A DNA stretch of 64,000 nucleotides from an uncultured Phascolarctobacterium sp. (GCA_905200645.1 CAJKLD010000009.1:5377-69376); one strand, 5' to 3'; positions 19,516 through 28,459 are shown, numbered from the stretch's first letter. Notes: generated by a model not told the origin, from the sequence alone. Translations and numbers: made by a program.

Positions 19516-20112
19516 TTAAAGCCGTATAGGTTTATGTATACCGCTTTCACTTACTAAAAGCTGCATTTTTACATCGCGCTCGTCACCGGGAAGCGTCTGC
19601 TGCATTAAGCAATCATACGCCACTCCCATAATTACAGCATTTTTTGCCTGCGGCAGAAATCTGTCATAATAACCTGCCCCCATGCCCATCCGGCTGCCGT
19701 CGCGGCCAAAAGCCACGCCGGGGACAAGCGTTAAAGCAATCTGCTCCGGCGAAATTTGCTTAATAGGCTTTGGCACAGTACGTATACCAAATCTGTCTAA
19801 AGCAAAATGCTGCATATTTTGCAGCTTAACCGGCACAAAACTTGCTGCAGAAACGATATAAGGCACAGCGACCGTCTTACCTTCGGCTAACGCCTGCGCC
19901 AACACCAAATCCACACTCAGCTCTCGGCCAAAAGCCAAAAAGCCCATGATGCACTGCGCCTTACGGAACGCATCACAGGCCAAAATATGCTCGGCAACCT
20001 GCATACTGCTGCGAGATACCTGCTGCCAAGAAATTTGAGCACGCTGCTTACGCAAAATTTTGCGCAACTCAATTTTTGCAGCAACAACAGTCTTATCGCC
20101 CGGCTCAAACAT
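19516..20112 (-). CDS. 5-formyltetrahydrofolate cyclo-ligase
   Basis: The enzyme converts 5-formyl-THF to 5,10-methenyl-THF with ATP, clearing a folate storage form that inhibits other enzymes. The product has KIELRKILRKQR at the N-terminus and the diagnostic C-terminal motif GVAFGRDGSRMGMGAGYYD. I place the start at 20112 (MFEPGDKTVV, 198 residues), where the ATG overlaps the yajC stop. A start at 20160 is possible but would overlap yajC by 56 nt. Its place between yajC and secD is unusual for Sec operons. Confidence 0.87.
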   Translation of the reverse strand: MFEPGDKTVVAAKIELRKILRKQRAQISWQQVSRSSMQVAEHILACDAFRKAQCIMGFLAFGRELSVDLVLAQALAEGKTVAVPYIVSAASFVPVKLQNMQHFALDRFGIRTVPKPIKQISPEQIALTLVPGVAFGRDGSRMGMGAGYYDRFLPQAKNAVIMGVAYDCLMQQTLPGDERDVKMQLLVSESGIHKPIRL

Positions 20113-20395
20113 TCTTTGCGGGATCTTGATGACCGCTGACAGCGCTGCGGGACATTTCAATTTCCACGCCTTCGGCTACCAAAAGCTTAACACGCTTTTC
20201 GCTGATAGCAGTAATTTTACCGTAAATGCCGCCGATAGTGATAATTTCGTCGCCCTCTTTTAACCCATTAAGCAAATCGCGTCTTTTCTGCTGTTCTTTC
20301 TTTTGGGGCTTCCACAGCATAAAATAAAAAATGCCACCCATAAGAAAAAATGGCCATAAGGAATTGATTAAAGCCATTGTATCTCCGCCTTGCAT
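20105..20395 (-). CDS. yajC: Preprotein translocase accessory subunit YajC
   Basis: YajC is a small single-span membrane protein that associates with SecDF. The 96-residue product has one membrane segment (LINSLWPFFLMGGIFYFML) followed by KPQKKEQQKRRDLLNGLKEG and GDEIITIGGIYGKI, the family signature. GGAGGTG lies 5 nt before the ATG at 20395. An alternative ATG at 20377 also has a good site. It sits directly after tgt, the classic queA-tgt-yajC order. Confidence 0.94.
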   Translation of the reverse strand: MQGGDTMALINSLWPFFLMGGIFYFMLWKPQKKEQQKRRDLLNGLKEGDEIITIGGIYGKITAISEKRVKLLVAEGVEIEMSRSAVSGHQDPAKNV

Positions 20396-20457
20396 AATTA
20401 CACCTCCAAATTTATAATCAAAAATATACTTACACTTTATTATACCCTAAAATCAAT

Positions 20458-21573
20458 TTATCCGCGATAGTTTTCTAAAAATCTTTCTCTAAATTCAGGG
20501 AAGCTATCATTAGCAATAGCTGCACGGATTTCTTGAGCAAAATGCAGCAGAAAATGCAAATTATGAATGGACAACAGACGCAGGCCAAAAATTTCTTCTG
20601 CTTTAAACAAATGGCGGATATAAGCGCGGCTGTAATTGCGGCAGGCATAGCATTGGCAGCCATCCTCAATCGGACGAAAATCCTCGGCGTAAGCAGCGTT
20701 GCGCACCACTAAGCGCCCCGTATGCGTCATGGCCGTGCCGTTGCGGGCAACGCGGGTGGGAAATACGCAGTCAAACATATCCACGCCCAAATTTACTGCT
20801 TCCACAATACAATCCGGCGTACCCACGCCCATTAAATACCGCGCTTTTGTTTTAGGCATTAAATAAGTTGTCTGTCCTAAAATATCATACATCATGGGCT
20901 TAGGCTCGCCTACGGAAAGTCCGCCGATGCCATAACCGGCAAAATCCATTTCCGTCAGCTGCTCTACGCTCATTTTGCGCAAATCCGGAAACATGCCGCC
21001 CTGTACAATGCCAAACATAGACTGATCTTCGCGGGTATGCGCCTCCTGGCAGCGTTTTGCCCAACGGCTGGTGCGCAGCGTTGAACGCTTAGCATAATCA
21101 TATTCCGCAGGATAAGGAATACATTCGTCAAAAGCCATAGCAATATCCGCGCCTAAAGCCTCCTGCACATGAGTGGAAACCTCCGGCGACAAAAACTGCT
21201 TGCTGCCGTCAATGTGGGAGCGGAACATTACGCCCTCTTCCGTAATTTTGCGCATGGCACCCAGGCTAAAAACCTGAAAGCCTCCGCTGTCAGTAAGCAT
21301 GCCGCGCTTATAATTCATAAATTTATGCAGGCCGCCTGCCTTCTGCACCAGCTCGTGACCGGGACGCAGAAACAGATGATAGGTATTGGCTAAAATTACC
21401 TGACTGCCCATGGCGTAAAGCTCTTCGGGAGCAAGAGTTTTTACCGTAGCCTGCGTGCCCACGGGCATAAACATGGGCGTTTCAAAGGTGCCGTGAGGAG
21501 TGTGTAAACGTCCCAAGCGCGCGCCGCTGCGGCTGCATTCTTTAATTAATTCGTAGGTTACTGCGTGCTGCAT
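20458..21573 (-). CDS. tgt: Queuine/preQ1 tRNA-guanine transglycosylase
   Basis: Tgt exchanges guanine-34 of GUN-anticodon tRNAs for preQ1. The 371-residue protein carries DSGGFQVFSLG (active-site Asp and substrate loop), GGLSVGEPK and the nucleophile region DMFDCVFPTR. The zinc site CQCYACRNYSRAYIRHLF ends in the ligand His. It is followed by yajC and preceded by queA with 14 nt between. Confidence 0.97.
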   Translation of the reverse strand: MQHAVTYELIKECSRSGARLGRLHTPHGTFETPMFMPVGTQATVKTLAPEELYAMGSQVILANTYHLFLRPGHELVQKAGGLHKFMNYKRGMLTDSGGFQVFSLGAMRKITEEGVMFRSHIDGSKQFLSPEVSTHVQEALGADIAMAFDECIPYPAEYDYAKRSTLRTSRWAKRCQEAHTREDQSMFGIVQGGMFPDLRKMSVEQLTEMDFAGYGIGGLSVGEPKPMMYDILGQTTYLMPKTKARYLMGVGTPDCIVEAVNLGVDMFDCVFPTRVARNGTAMTHTGRLVVRNAAYAEDFRPIEDGCQCYACRNYSRAYIRHLFKAEEIFGLRLLSIHNLHFLLHFAQEIRAAIANDSFPEFRERFLENYRG

Positions 21574-21587
21574 ATAGTCTCCTTAAT

Positions 21588-22607
21588 TTAATCTTTGATA
21601 AACATAGCGTCGCCGAAGGAAAAAAATCTATATTTTTCTTCTACGGCAGCTTTATAAGTATTCAGCATAATTTCTCTGCTTGATAAAGCAGACACCAGCA
21701 TGAGCAGTGTGCTTTGCGGCAGATGGAAATTAGTCACCAATGCGTCTACTAAACGATACTTGTAACCGGGATAAATAAAAATATTCGTCCAGTTGCCGCC
21801 CGCGTGCAAAATTCCGTCGGCGCCTGCCGCTTCCAAAGTGCGTACCGAGGTGGTGCCAACAGCAATAATGCGGCGGCCTTCCTCTTTGGCCTTATTAACG
21901 GCGTCCGCCGCTTCCTGTGAAACGGTATAAAATTCACGGTGCATTTTGTGGTCTTCAATATTAGCTTCGCTTACCGGACGGAAGGTGCCCAAGCCTACGT
22001 GCAGCGTAACAAAAACTTCCTCGCAGCCCATATCCTTAATTTTTTGCAGCATTTCTTTGGTAAAGTGCAGCCCGGCAGTTGGCGCTGCCGCGCTGCCGCG
22101 CTCACGACTGTAAACCGTCTGGTAGCGTTCTTTATCTTCTAAAGGCGCCGTAATATACGGCGGCAAGGGAGTTTCTCCCAGCCTGTCAAGAATTTCTTCA
22201 AAAATACCGTCAAAAGCAAAGCGCACTACGCGGCCGCCAAAATCAGTGTGGTCAATAACCTCGCAGGATAATTCGCCGCTGAAGTTAATTTTTGCGCCCA
22301 GCTGCAATTTTTTGCCGGGACGTACCAAAACCTCCCAGTCGGTAGCATTTTTACGGGTCAGCAAAAACACCTCCACATGCGCGCCGGTATCCTTAAAGCC
22401 GTGCAGGCGCGCCGGTATAACGCGGGTATCGTTAAACACCAGCAAATCGCCGGGACGCAGATAATCTACTAAATCGTAAAAATGCTTATGCTCTATGGCT
22501 CCCGTTTTTTTATCTACTACCAAAAGGCGCGAATGATCCCGCGGCTCCATAGGATGCTGCGCAATCAGCTCTTTTGGCAGTTCGTAATCAAAATCTGTTA
22601 CTAGCAT
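21588..22607 (-). CDS. queA: tRNA preQ1(34) S-adenosylmethionine ribosyltransferase-isomerase
   Basis: QueA transfers and rearranges the ribosyl group of SAM onto preQ1-tRNA, making epoxyqueuosine. The 339-residue protein starts MLVTDFDYELPKELIAQHP and contains SRLLVVDK, VFNDTRVIPARL, PTAGLHFT, HVGLGTFRPV and VTNFHLPQSTLLMLVSA, all hallmarks of the family. It is encoded directly ahead of tgt. Together with queH in the same operon it covers the last steps of queuosine formation. Confidence 0.97.
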   Translation of the reverse strand: MLVTDFDYELPKELIAQHPMEPRDHSRLLVVDKKTGAIEHKHFYDLVDYLRPGDLLVFNDTRVIPARLHGFKDTGAHVEVFLLTRKNATDWEVLVRPGKKLQLGAKINFSGELSCEVIDHTDFGGRVVRFAFDGIFEEILDRLGETPLPPYITAPLEDKERYQTVYSRERGSAAAPTAGLHFTKEMLQKIKDMGCEEVFVTLHVGLGTFRPVSEANIEDHKMHREFYTVSQEAADAVNKAKEEGRRIIAVGTTSVRTLEAAGADGILHAGGNWTNIFIYPGYKYRLVDALVTNFHLPQSTLLMLVSALSSREIMLNTYKAAVEEKYRFFSFGDAMFIKD

Positions 22608-22624
22608 TGTCTGTCTTCTTTCCT

Positions 22625-23923
22625 TTATTTTCTCACATAGGTTTCCGGATAATAATGCGCCAAAATATCCTTATAGGTGATTTTTTCCTTGGCATTAGCC
22701 ATGCCGCGCGCGCCCCAGGCGCTCAAGCCCAGGCCGCTGCCCCTGCCCTTGCCGTGAAAAATTATTTTTTCGTCCTTACCGCCGTTCAGCATGTGATAGC
22801 TGCGCAGAATACTGCTCACCGCGGGCTTATCCTTATCCTCGTCGTTCACCTTAATGTTGATATCCTTGCTGCCTACCTCAAAGCCAAAGCGGTCTTCAAT
22901 AGGTACCTTTAAAACTTCCGGCGTAGGTACGCCCGTTTCCACATCAAATAAAGTGCTTGGCAAGCCTAAAATTTCAGCCAGCTCCCCGCCGCTGATTTTT
23001 GCCGCACCAGCAGCTCCCGTTAAAATTAAATATTTCACGCGACCGGTTCCGGTTCTGTCGGCGCCCATATCCTCCAGCGGCGATAAGCGCACGCCGGTAA
23101 GTCTGCCCACAGTATAACCGCGCTGCGCCAGCTGGCCTTCCAAAAGCGACGGCGTGGCGCGATATTCCCAAGTAAAATCGGGGCTGTCGCTGTCAAAATC
23201 TTCCACAGTCTGCAAATACGCAATCTCTTTATCCCACGCGCCTAAAGCGCTTTCCGTGCGGCCTCCCGTAGAAGAAGTGCTCACAGCCTGAATAGGCAGC
23301 CCTGCTACGTCGGCTATAAACCGACCTTTCGTAGCCTGCACCAATTTATTGACAGCCGCTTTTTCTATGCGCGGGCCGGTGCCTTCATAGGTAAGCTCCG
23401 CATCGTTCGCCAGCAAATCATATTGCTTATTGATATTTGCGCGCTGCATATACATAGCGTAAGTGCGCGCCGCCACCGCCTGCGCTTTAATAGCCTCGTC
23501 CGGCCAGACCACCATGGTTTTAGCGGGCAGTACGCTGCACAAATATTGCTCTATATTCACATAATTAACTATCAGCAGCTTATTATCGACGGCAATAGCC
23601 CGCATATAGCCGTTATAGCTGCGCTGGTTAATTTTGGGCTGAGCCTTTCCTTCCAGCGCGCTAAAATAAACAGTGCCGCCAAAGCAATGCTGCTCGTCTA
23701 ACTGCAAGCGTCCGTCCTGAATATGCAGAAAATATTTTCCCTTAGGCATCACTGTTTTCTGCCAACCGCTCTGCACCTCAAACTCATCATCACAGCTGAT
23801 TTCCGCCGTTGTCTGACCCGTAACCAGCGCTACACGCAGCAGCGCCGCTTCTGCCGCCGGTGCAAAACCGCCCAGCAGATAAGCGCAGGCCAGTAAGGCA
23901 GTTATAAAAATTTTTTTCAGCAT
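22625..23923 (-). CDS. SpoIID/LytB-domain exported protein, catalytic Glu apparently lost
   Basis: SpoIID-type proteins are lytic transglycosylases acting on peptidoglycan. The 432-residue protein has a signal peptide (MLKKIFITALLACAYLLGGF, cleavage near AEA). The SpoIID core follows: NIEQYLCSVLPAKTMVVWPD, EAIKAQAVAARTYAM, and further on AVSTSSTGGRTESA. The C-terminal GRGSGLGLSAWGARGMA corresponds to the usual GHGVGMSQYGA motif. Where family members have P-x-E before the WP motif, this protein has P-A-K, and the His of GHG is Lys. Fold assignment is strong but lytic activity is doubtful. It lies between queH and queA with short gaps. A cell-envelope role is inferred from the signal peptide. 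Confidence 0.85.
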   Translation of the reverse strand: MLKKIFITALLACAYLLGGFAPAAEAALLRVALVTGQTTAEISCDDEFEVQSGWQKTVMPKGKYFLHIQDGRLQLDEQHCFGGTVYFSALEGKAQPKINQRSYNGYMRAIAVDNKLLIVNYVNIEQYLCSVLPAKTMVVWPDEAIKAQAVAARTYAMYMQRANINKQYDLLANDAELTYEGTGPRIEKAAVNKLVQATKGRFIADVAGLPIQAVSTSSTGGRTESALGAWDKEIAYLQTVEDFDSDSPDFTWEYRATPSLLEGQLAQRGYTVGRLTGVRLSPLEDMGADRTGTGRVKYLILTGAAGAAKISGGELAEILGLPSTLFDVETGVPTPEVLKVPIEDRFGFEVGSKDINIKVNDEDKDKPAVSSILRSYHMLNGGKDEKIIFHGKGRGSGLGLSAWGARGMANAKEKITYKDILAHYYPETYVRK

Positions 23924-23934
23924 GATGTTCTCCT

Positions 23935-24546
23935 TTATTCAACGTCCAAATTCACCATACTAATATGCTTGCTTACCACAATCAATTTATCCTTAGGCTT
24001 TGCGCCTTTATTTTTTTTGCGCAGCTCGTAACGGTCGCGCTCGCTGAAAACGCAGCCGCAATACTGCTGGCGATACAAACCCATGTCCAGGCTGATATCC
24101 ACGCCGCGCTGATAGCCGCTGCGAAAATCTTCATAATAAAAAGGAATGTCAAATTCCTCTGCCGCCGCCTGCGCTGCTTTTTTTATCAGCTCATGCTTTT
24201 GGTAGGGACTTACAAGCAGCGTACTGCTGAAAGCGTCAAAACCGTTTTCCTTGGCAAATTGCGCCGCATAACGCAGACGCAGACGGTAACAGTAAGCGCA
24301 GCGCACCGTCGGCTCGCTCAGCATACCGCGAACACAATTTTCCAGCGCATAATCTTTATTGATAACTAAATTGTACTCTTTTTTTTCGCAGAACTCGCGC
24401 AGGGTACTCAAACGGTGCTTAAATTCTTTATAAGGGTGAATATTGGGATTAAAATATAAAATCGTAAAATCAACACCGTCAGCCGTTAATTTTTCCGTAG
24501 GATAGCAGGCGCAGGGTCCGCAGCAGGCATGCAGTAAAAGCTTCAT
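23935..24546 (-). CDS. queH: Epoxyqueuosine reductase QueH
   Basis: QueH reduces epoxyqueuosine to queuosine in tRNA. It is unrelated to the cobalamin-dependent QueG and uses an iron-sulfur cluster with an adjacent metal site. The 203-residue protein has the paired cysteine motif LLHACCGPCACYP at the start, RCAYCYRLRL in the middle and QQYCGCVFSERDRY near the end, the conserved QueH (formerly DUF208) cysteines. It shares the operon with queA and tgt, which supports the assignment. Confidence 0.93.
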   Translation of the reverse strand: MKLLLHACCGPCACYPTEKLTADGVDFTILYFNPNIHPYKEFKHRLSTLREFCEKKEYNLVINKDYALENCVRGMLSEPTVRCAYCYRLRLRYAAQFAKENGFDAFSSTLLVSPYQKHELIKKAAQAAAEEFDIPFYYEDFRSGYQRGVDISLDMGLYRQQYCGCVFSERDRYELRKKNKGAKPKDKLIVVSKHISMVNLDVE

Positions 24547-24556
24547 AATTTTCCTC

Positions 24557-25561
24557 CTACTGTTCCGGCATAGGCACGCCCAGATAGCGGTAGGCTTCTC
24601 TTGTAGCTTTGCGCCCGCGAGGCGTGCGCTGTAAAAATCCCAGCTGAATTAAATACGGCTCGATAACGTCCTCAATGGTGCCCGCTTCTTCGCTGACAGC
24701 GGCGGCAATAGTTTCAATGCCCACAGGTCCGCCGCCAAAGGTTTTGACGATAATATTTAAAATACGCCTGTCGCTGCGGTCTAAGCCGTACTGGTCAACT
24801 TCCAGCTTAGCCAGCGCTTCGTCCGCCAGTTGGCGGTTAATAGTCGCTACGTCCAAAACCTGTGCAAAATCACGCACTCTTTTCAAAAGACGGTTGGCAA
24901 TACGCGGCGTACCGCGGCTGCGGCGGGCTATTTCGGCAGCGCCCTCCGAATCGATTTTAACGCCTAAAATTTCCGCAGCGCGGCTGATAATAAATTGCAG
25001 TTCCTCCGGCTTATAAAATTCCAGACGGCACTGCACGCCAAAACGATCGCGCAAAGGCGCAGCTATGGCGCCCAAACGAGTAGTCGCGCCGATAAGCGTA
25101 AATTTGGGCAAGTCTAAACGCACGCTGCGTGCAGCAGGTCCCTTGCCGATAATTATATCTAAAGCAAAATCCTCCATGGCAGAATATAAAATTTCCTCCA
25201 CAGTTTTGGATAAGCGATGAATTTCATCAATAAATAAAACGTCGTTTTCGCCTAAATTAGTCAAAATCGCCGCCAAATCCCCCTGCCGCTCAATGGCCGG
25301 TCCGCTGGTCACGCGGATATTTACGTTCAGCTCGTTAGCAATAATATTGGCTAAGGTTGTTTTGCCCAAGCCCGGAGGGCCAAACAGCAATACGTGATCC
25401 AAAGCCTCATTGCGAGCGGCGGCAGCCTTAATAAAGACGGATAAATTATCCTTCACCCGGCTTTGACCGATATATTCATTTAAAAGCCGCGGACGCAGGC
25501 TGTATTGCCAGCCGTCGCTTTCCTGCTCCGCACCGGCAATAATTCTATCATCAAATTCCAT
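24557..25561 (-). CDS. ruvB: Holliday junction branch migration ATPase RuvB
   Basis: RuvB hexamers pump DNA through the RuvA-bound Holliday junction. The 334-residue AAA+ protein has YIGQSRVKDNL, Walker A LFGPPGLGKTTLA, Walker B VLFIDEIHRL, sensor motif IGATTRLG, the arginine finger region PLRDRFG and the C-terminal winged helix (FLQRTPRGRKAT). It follows ruvA by 39 nt and precedes queH. Confidence 0.97.
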   Translation of the reverse strand: MEFDDRIIAGAEQESDGWQYSLRPRLLNEYIGQSRVKDNLSVFIKAAAARNEALDHVLLFGPPGLGKTTLANIIANELNVNIRVTSGPAIERQGDLAAILTNLGENDVLFIDEIHRLSKTVEEILYSAMEDFALDIIIGKGPAARSVRLDLPKFTLIGATTRLGAIAAPLRDRFGVQCRLEFYKPEELQFIISRAAEILGVKIDSEGAAEIARRSRGTPRIANRLLKRVRDFAQVLDVATINRQLADEALAKLEVDQYGLDRSDRRILNIIVKTFGGGPVGIETIAAAVSEEAGTIEDVIEPYLIQLGFLQRTPRGRKATREAYRYLGVPMPEQ

Positions 25562-25600
25562 TATTGCCCTCCTATTTTTCTTTCAGACTTACTCAAAAAT

Positions 25601-26206
25601 TTATCTGCGCGCAAAAAGTTTTAACGCCTGTCGCAGAACTTCCTCGCCGCTTAATTTATCGGCGTCGGCAATTTGCTTCATAACAGGCATAATTTCGCTG
25701 TTGCTGTAGCCCAAGGATTGCAAAGCCTCCATAGCCTCCGCCACGGAACCGTTGCCGCCTGCCGCCACGGTTTCGTTCAAATCGCTGCCGGCTTCACCGA
25801 CAGCGCCGCCCAGCTTATCCTTTAATTCCAGCAGCATCCGCTCGGCAGTTTTTTTGCCAATGCCCGGCAGCTTGGTCAACGCTTTAAGGTCTCTGCTCTG
25901 CACAGCCATATAAAAAGCTTCCGGCTTGACGGCAGAAAGAATACCTAAAGCCATTTTGGGTCCCACGCCGCTGATGCTTAAAAGCAGCTCAAATAAATTA
26001 TAATATTCCTGACTTAAAAAACCGTACAGCAAAATAGCGTCCTCGCGCACTGCGGTATGCACGTGCAGCCGCACCTGCGTGCCTAAGCTGAGCTGCGCTA
26101 AATGCGCGGAGGGCATAAAAACGCGGTAGCCAACGCCGCCCGCCGTTTCCAGCAAGCAATAATCCTGAGCCAAATAGCCTACATTGCCTTTCAAAGAACC
26201 TATCAT
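25601..26206 (-). CDS. ruvA: Holliday junction DNA-binding protein RuvA
   Basis: RuvA tetramers bind the junction and load RuvB. The 201-residue protein has the OB-fold start MIGSLKGNVGYLAQDYCLLE, helix-hairpin-helix motifs (LLSISGVGPKMALGIL and LTKLPGIGKKTAERMLLEL), a flexible linker and a C-terminal RuvB-binding domain (AMEALQSLGYSNSEI). It begins immediately after ruvC. Confidence 0.96.
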   Translation of the reverse strand: MIGSLKGNVGYLAQDYCLLETAGGVGYRVFMPSAHLAQLSLGTQVRLHVHTAVREDAILLYGFLSQEYYNLFELLLSISGVGPKMALGILSAVKPEAFYMAVQSRDLKALTKLPGIGKKTAERMLLELKDKLGGAVGEAGSDLNETVAAGGNGSVAEAMEALQSLGYSNSEIMPVMKQIADADKLSGEEVLRQALKLFARR

Positions 26207-26701
26207 TTATCGTCCCTCCTGCCATCTACGGGTTGCAGCCGTATTAACGCCGCAAATTGCCGCCGCCAGCGCATCCGCAGTATCGTCAGGTTTAATTTTT
26301 TCGCGAATATTCAGCAGATGCATTACCATATAAATAACCTGCTCCTTCGTCGCGCTGCCTGTGCCTACTACGCTGAGCTTAATCTGCATAGGCGTAAATT
26401 CCATCACCGGCAGCTTGTGGTTTGCCGCCGCCAAAAGCGCTACGCCTCTAGCCTGACCTACGGGAATAGCCGTCGTTACGTTGCGGTTAAAAAAAAGCTT
26501 TTCAATACTCATAAAATCCGGCTGAAAATGCTCGATAATATCGCTGATATCATCGTAAATTTTTTTCAGCCGCAGCTCCGGCAGCATATCCTTATCAGTT
26601 AAAATAGAGCCGTAAAAAACAGGACGCAGGCGGTTGCCGGTCATATCTACCAAACCATAGCCGCAGATGGCCGTACCGGGGTCAATTCCTAAAACCAGCA
26701 T
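26207..26701 (-). CDS. ruvC: Crossover junction endodeoxyribonuclease RuvC
   Basis: RuvC cuts Holliday junctions. The 164-residue protein has the catalytic acidic residues in LVLGIDPGTAICGYG, MSIEKLFF and KPDDTADALAAAIC, in RNase H-like fold order, plus ARGVALLAA. It starts the ruvCAB-queH-spoIID-queA-tgt-yajC-fau-secDF run. A terminator-like hairpin separates it from yebC. Confidence 0.96.
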   Translation of the reverse strand: MLVLGIDPGTAICGYGLVDMTGNRLRPVFYGSILTDKDMLPELRLKKIYDDISDIIEHFQPDFMSIEKLFFNRNVTTAIPVGQARGVALLAAANHKLPVMEFTPMQIKLSVVGTGSATKEQVIYMVMHLLNIREKIKPDDTADALAAAICGVNTAATRRWQEGR

Positions 26702-26721
26702 AAAAAATCCTCATAAAAACA

Positions 26722-26749
26722 GAAAGCAGACAAAAACTTGCCTGCTTTC
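26722..26749 (-). terminator. Terminator between yebC and ruvC
   Basis: An 8-bp stem (GAAAGCAG/CTGCTTTC) is followed on the minus strand by TGTTTTTATG. The hairpin sits just after the yebC stop and within 30 nt of the ruvC ATG, so it could separate or attenuate the two units. Confidence 0.65.
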
Positions 26750-26760
26750 CCACAAAAATC

Positions 26761-27501
26761 TTATTCCTCGTCGTCGTCCGGCAAGTCAGCGTTGTGATAA
26801 ACGTCTTGAACGTCATCCAAATCTTCCAAAACGTCCAGCATTTTCTGTACTTTTTCAGCATCCTCTGCGGACAGCTCTGCCATAGTATCAGGAATCATGG
26901 TAATTTCGGCCATTTCAACTTCGATACCGGCGTCGGCCAAAGCTTTTTCTACATCGTCAAAAGCTTCGGGAGCAGTAACGATTTCGTAGCCATCTTCTTC
27001 ATTTTTAATATCCTCGGCGCCGGCCTCCAAAGCCAGCATCATCAAATCGTCTTCCTCAACGCCGCTTTCTTTGCTGACTACAAAAATGCCCTTTTGCTGG
27101 AACATGTAGCCTACGCAGCCGGTTGCTCCAAGATTGCCGCCATGCTTGCTGAAAACGTGACGCACATCGGCAGCAGTACGGTTGCGGTTATCAGTCAGGC
27201 AGCTTACCATCATAGCAACGCCAGCGGGACCGTAGCCTTCGTAAGTAATTTCTTCAAAGCTTTGACCTTCCAAAGCACCTGCGCCTTTTTGAATAGCGCG
27301 TTGAATGTTATCTTTAGGAATATTATTAGCTTTAGCCTTAGTCAAAGCCAGCTTCAGCTTCATATTGCCGGTGGGGTCGGCACCGCCCATACGAACTGCG
27401 ATAGTAATTTCTCTGCTGATTTTAGTAGTAATCTTGCCGCGCAGTGCGTCTGCTTTACCCTTTTTATGTTTAATGTTTGCCCATTTAGAATGTCCTGACA
27501 T
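26761..27501 (-). CDS. YebC/PmpR-family transcription or translation factor
   Basis: YebC-family proteins were described as DNA-binding regulators. Some members are now reported to act on ribosomes stalled at proline runs. The 246-residue protein shows the invariant start MSGHSKWANIKHKKGKADA, then GGADPTGNMKLKLALTKAKA, YEGYGPAGVAM and NRNRTAADVRHVFSKHGGNL, so the family is certain. The acidic C-terminus ends DDDEE. It has its own promoter and terminator and is next to ruvC, a common arrangement. Confidence 0.95.
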   Translation of the reverse strand: MSGHSKWANIKHKKGKADALRGKITTKISREITIAVRMGGADPTGNMKLKLALTKAKANNIPKDNIQRAIQKGAGALEGQSFEEITYEGYGPAGVAMMVSCLTDNRNRTAADVRHVFSKHGGNLGATGCVGYMFQQKGIFVVSKESGVEEDDLMMLALEAGAEDIKNEEDGYEIVTAPEAFDDVEKALADAGIEVEMAEITMIPDTMAELSAEDAEKVQKMLDVLEDLDDVQDVYHNADLPDDDEE

Positions 27502-27554
27502 GCTTTAATTCCTCCAAACTTAGATAACTAAAAATAATTAGCGTTCACCGTATT

Positions 27555-27583
27555 ATTTTACCACGCAGTAAGCTTTTTGACAA
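27555..27583 (-). promoter_or_regulatory. Promoter of yebC
   Basis: The minus strand reads TTGTCA, 17 nt, TAAAAT with an extended TGG. It lies about 55 nt upstream of the yebC start. Confidence 0.65.
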
Positions 27584-27640
27584 CAAATTTAAACAGCAAA
27601 TTCTCAACACGCATTTAAAAAACAACGCCCACGCTAAAAA

Positions 27641-28150
27641 TCAATCGGCAGCCGTAAAAATTTCTTTGATGCTGTTGTAATGCAAAAAGATTCCCTGCCG
27701 CGCCAGCTCTTCAATTTCAGCCAGAGTTGCCAGTTTCCACGCCAAAGCTTCGTTCTCGCGGATTTTGATGTCACTTTGCTTAAAATTCAAAGTAAACAAA
27801 TAGCAGTCCACAAAATAATTATCGCCCTCGCCGGGATTTTCTCTTTGGTAACACACTAAAGGCTGCGCCGTCAACGCAGAGACATCTAAGCCTGTTTCTT
27901 CAAAAACCTCGCGGTTCACAGCCTCGCGCGAGCTTTCGCCGGCCATGGCCGCGCCGCCGGGAACCTCCCACCAGCCGCCAGCCCAAGCCTTAGTCAGCAC
28001 GCGGCGCGTTATTAAAAAGCGTCCGTCGGTATGCCGTACCACGCCCAGCACTGTCAAATGATATTCGCCGTCCTGCAAGCGCCAATCGTTGCGCTGCATT
28101 TTACGCCCAGTAAGCCGCTTATTTTTATCATATATATCCCAAAATTCCAT
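27641..28150 (-). CDS. Nudix hydrolase
   Basis: Nudix enzymes hydrolyse nucleoside diphosphates linked to another moiety. The 169-residue protein opens with MEFWDIYDKNKRLTGRKMQR, as in the Yfcd/isopentenyl-diphosphate-isomerase-like subgroup. The Nudix box is complete: GGAAMAGESSREAVNREVFE followed by ETGL. The substrate cannot be inferred. Its start codon overlaps the stop of the upstream small membrane protein (TAATG), so they are coupled. Confidence 0.88.
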   Translation of the reverse strand: MEFWDIYDKNKRLTGRKMQRNDWRLQDGEYHLTVLGVVRHTDGRFLITRRVLTKAWAGGWWEVPGGAAMAGESSREAVNREVFEETGLDVSALTAQPLVCYQRENPGEGDNYFVDCYLFTLNFKQSDIKIRENEALAWKLATLAEIEELARQGIFLHYNSIKEIFTAAD

Positions 28151-28365
28151 TATCTGCCTCCGTAATATTTATCCATATACCAAAACACCAGCTTCAGTCC
28201 CAGCGATAACGCCAAAAACATACTGCCGCTGTCATAATCAATACGCCCCAAATGCAGACTGTTAAGCCCGGTAATAAAAATCATATTCAGCCAAAATAAG
28301 CCGTAAAAAGCCAAAAATACCTGCACATACCACGGCGGTTTAATTCTTGAATTGTTTTGCTGCAT
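28150..28365 (-). CDS. Small two-span membrane protein of unknown function
   Basis: I start at 28365 (MQQNNSRIKPPWYVQVFLAF, 71 residues) because AGGAGG precedes it. The frame upstream to 28476 is not supported by a ribosome site. Two hydrophobic segments are visible: YVQVFLAFYGLFWLNMIFIT, and SMFLALSLGLKLVFWYMD. I do not recognise the family. Its stop overlaps the Nudix start, so the two are probably made together. Confidence 0.7.
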   Translation of the reverse strand: MQQNNSRIKPPWYVQVFLAFYGLFWLNMIFITGLNSLHLGRIDYDSGSMFLALSLGLKLVFWYMDKYYGGR

Positions 28366-28459
28366 CCAACCGCCTCCTAAAATTTTTTTTGTAACCTTAT
28401 TATAACAAAATTTTTTTTTGCAGCCAACTGTCAAACTGCCGCATATCACCAGCTTTATC

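Noticed and set aside
22625..23923. Evidence for sporulation
   Set aside because: SpoIID-like proteins occur in non-sporulating bacteria; no other sporulation gene is in the window and the catalytic Glu is missing.
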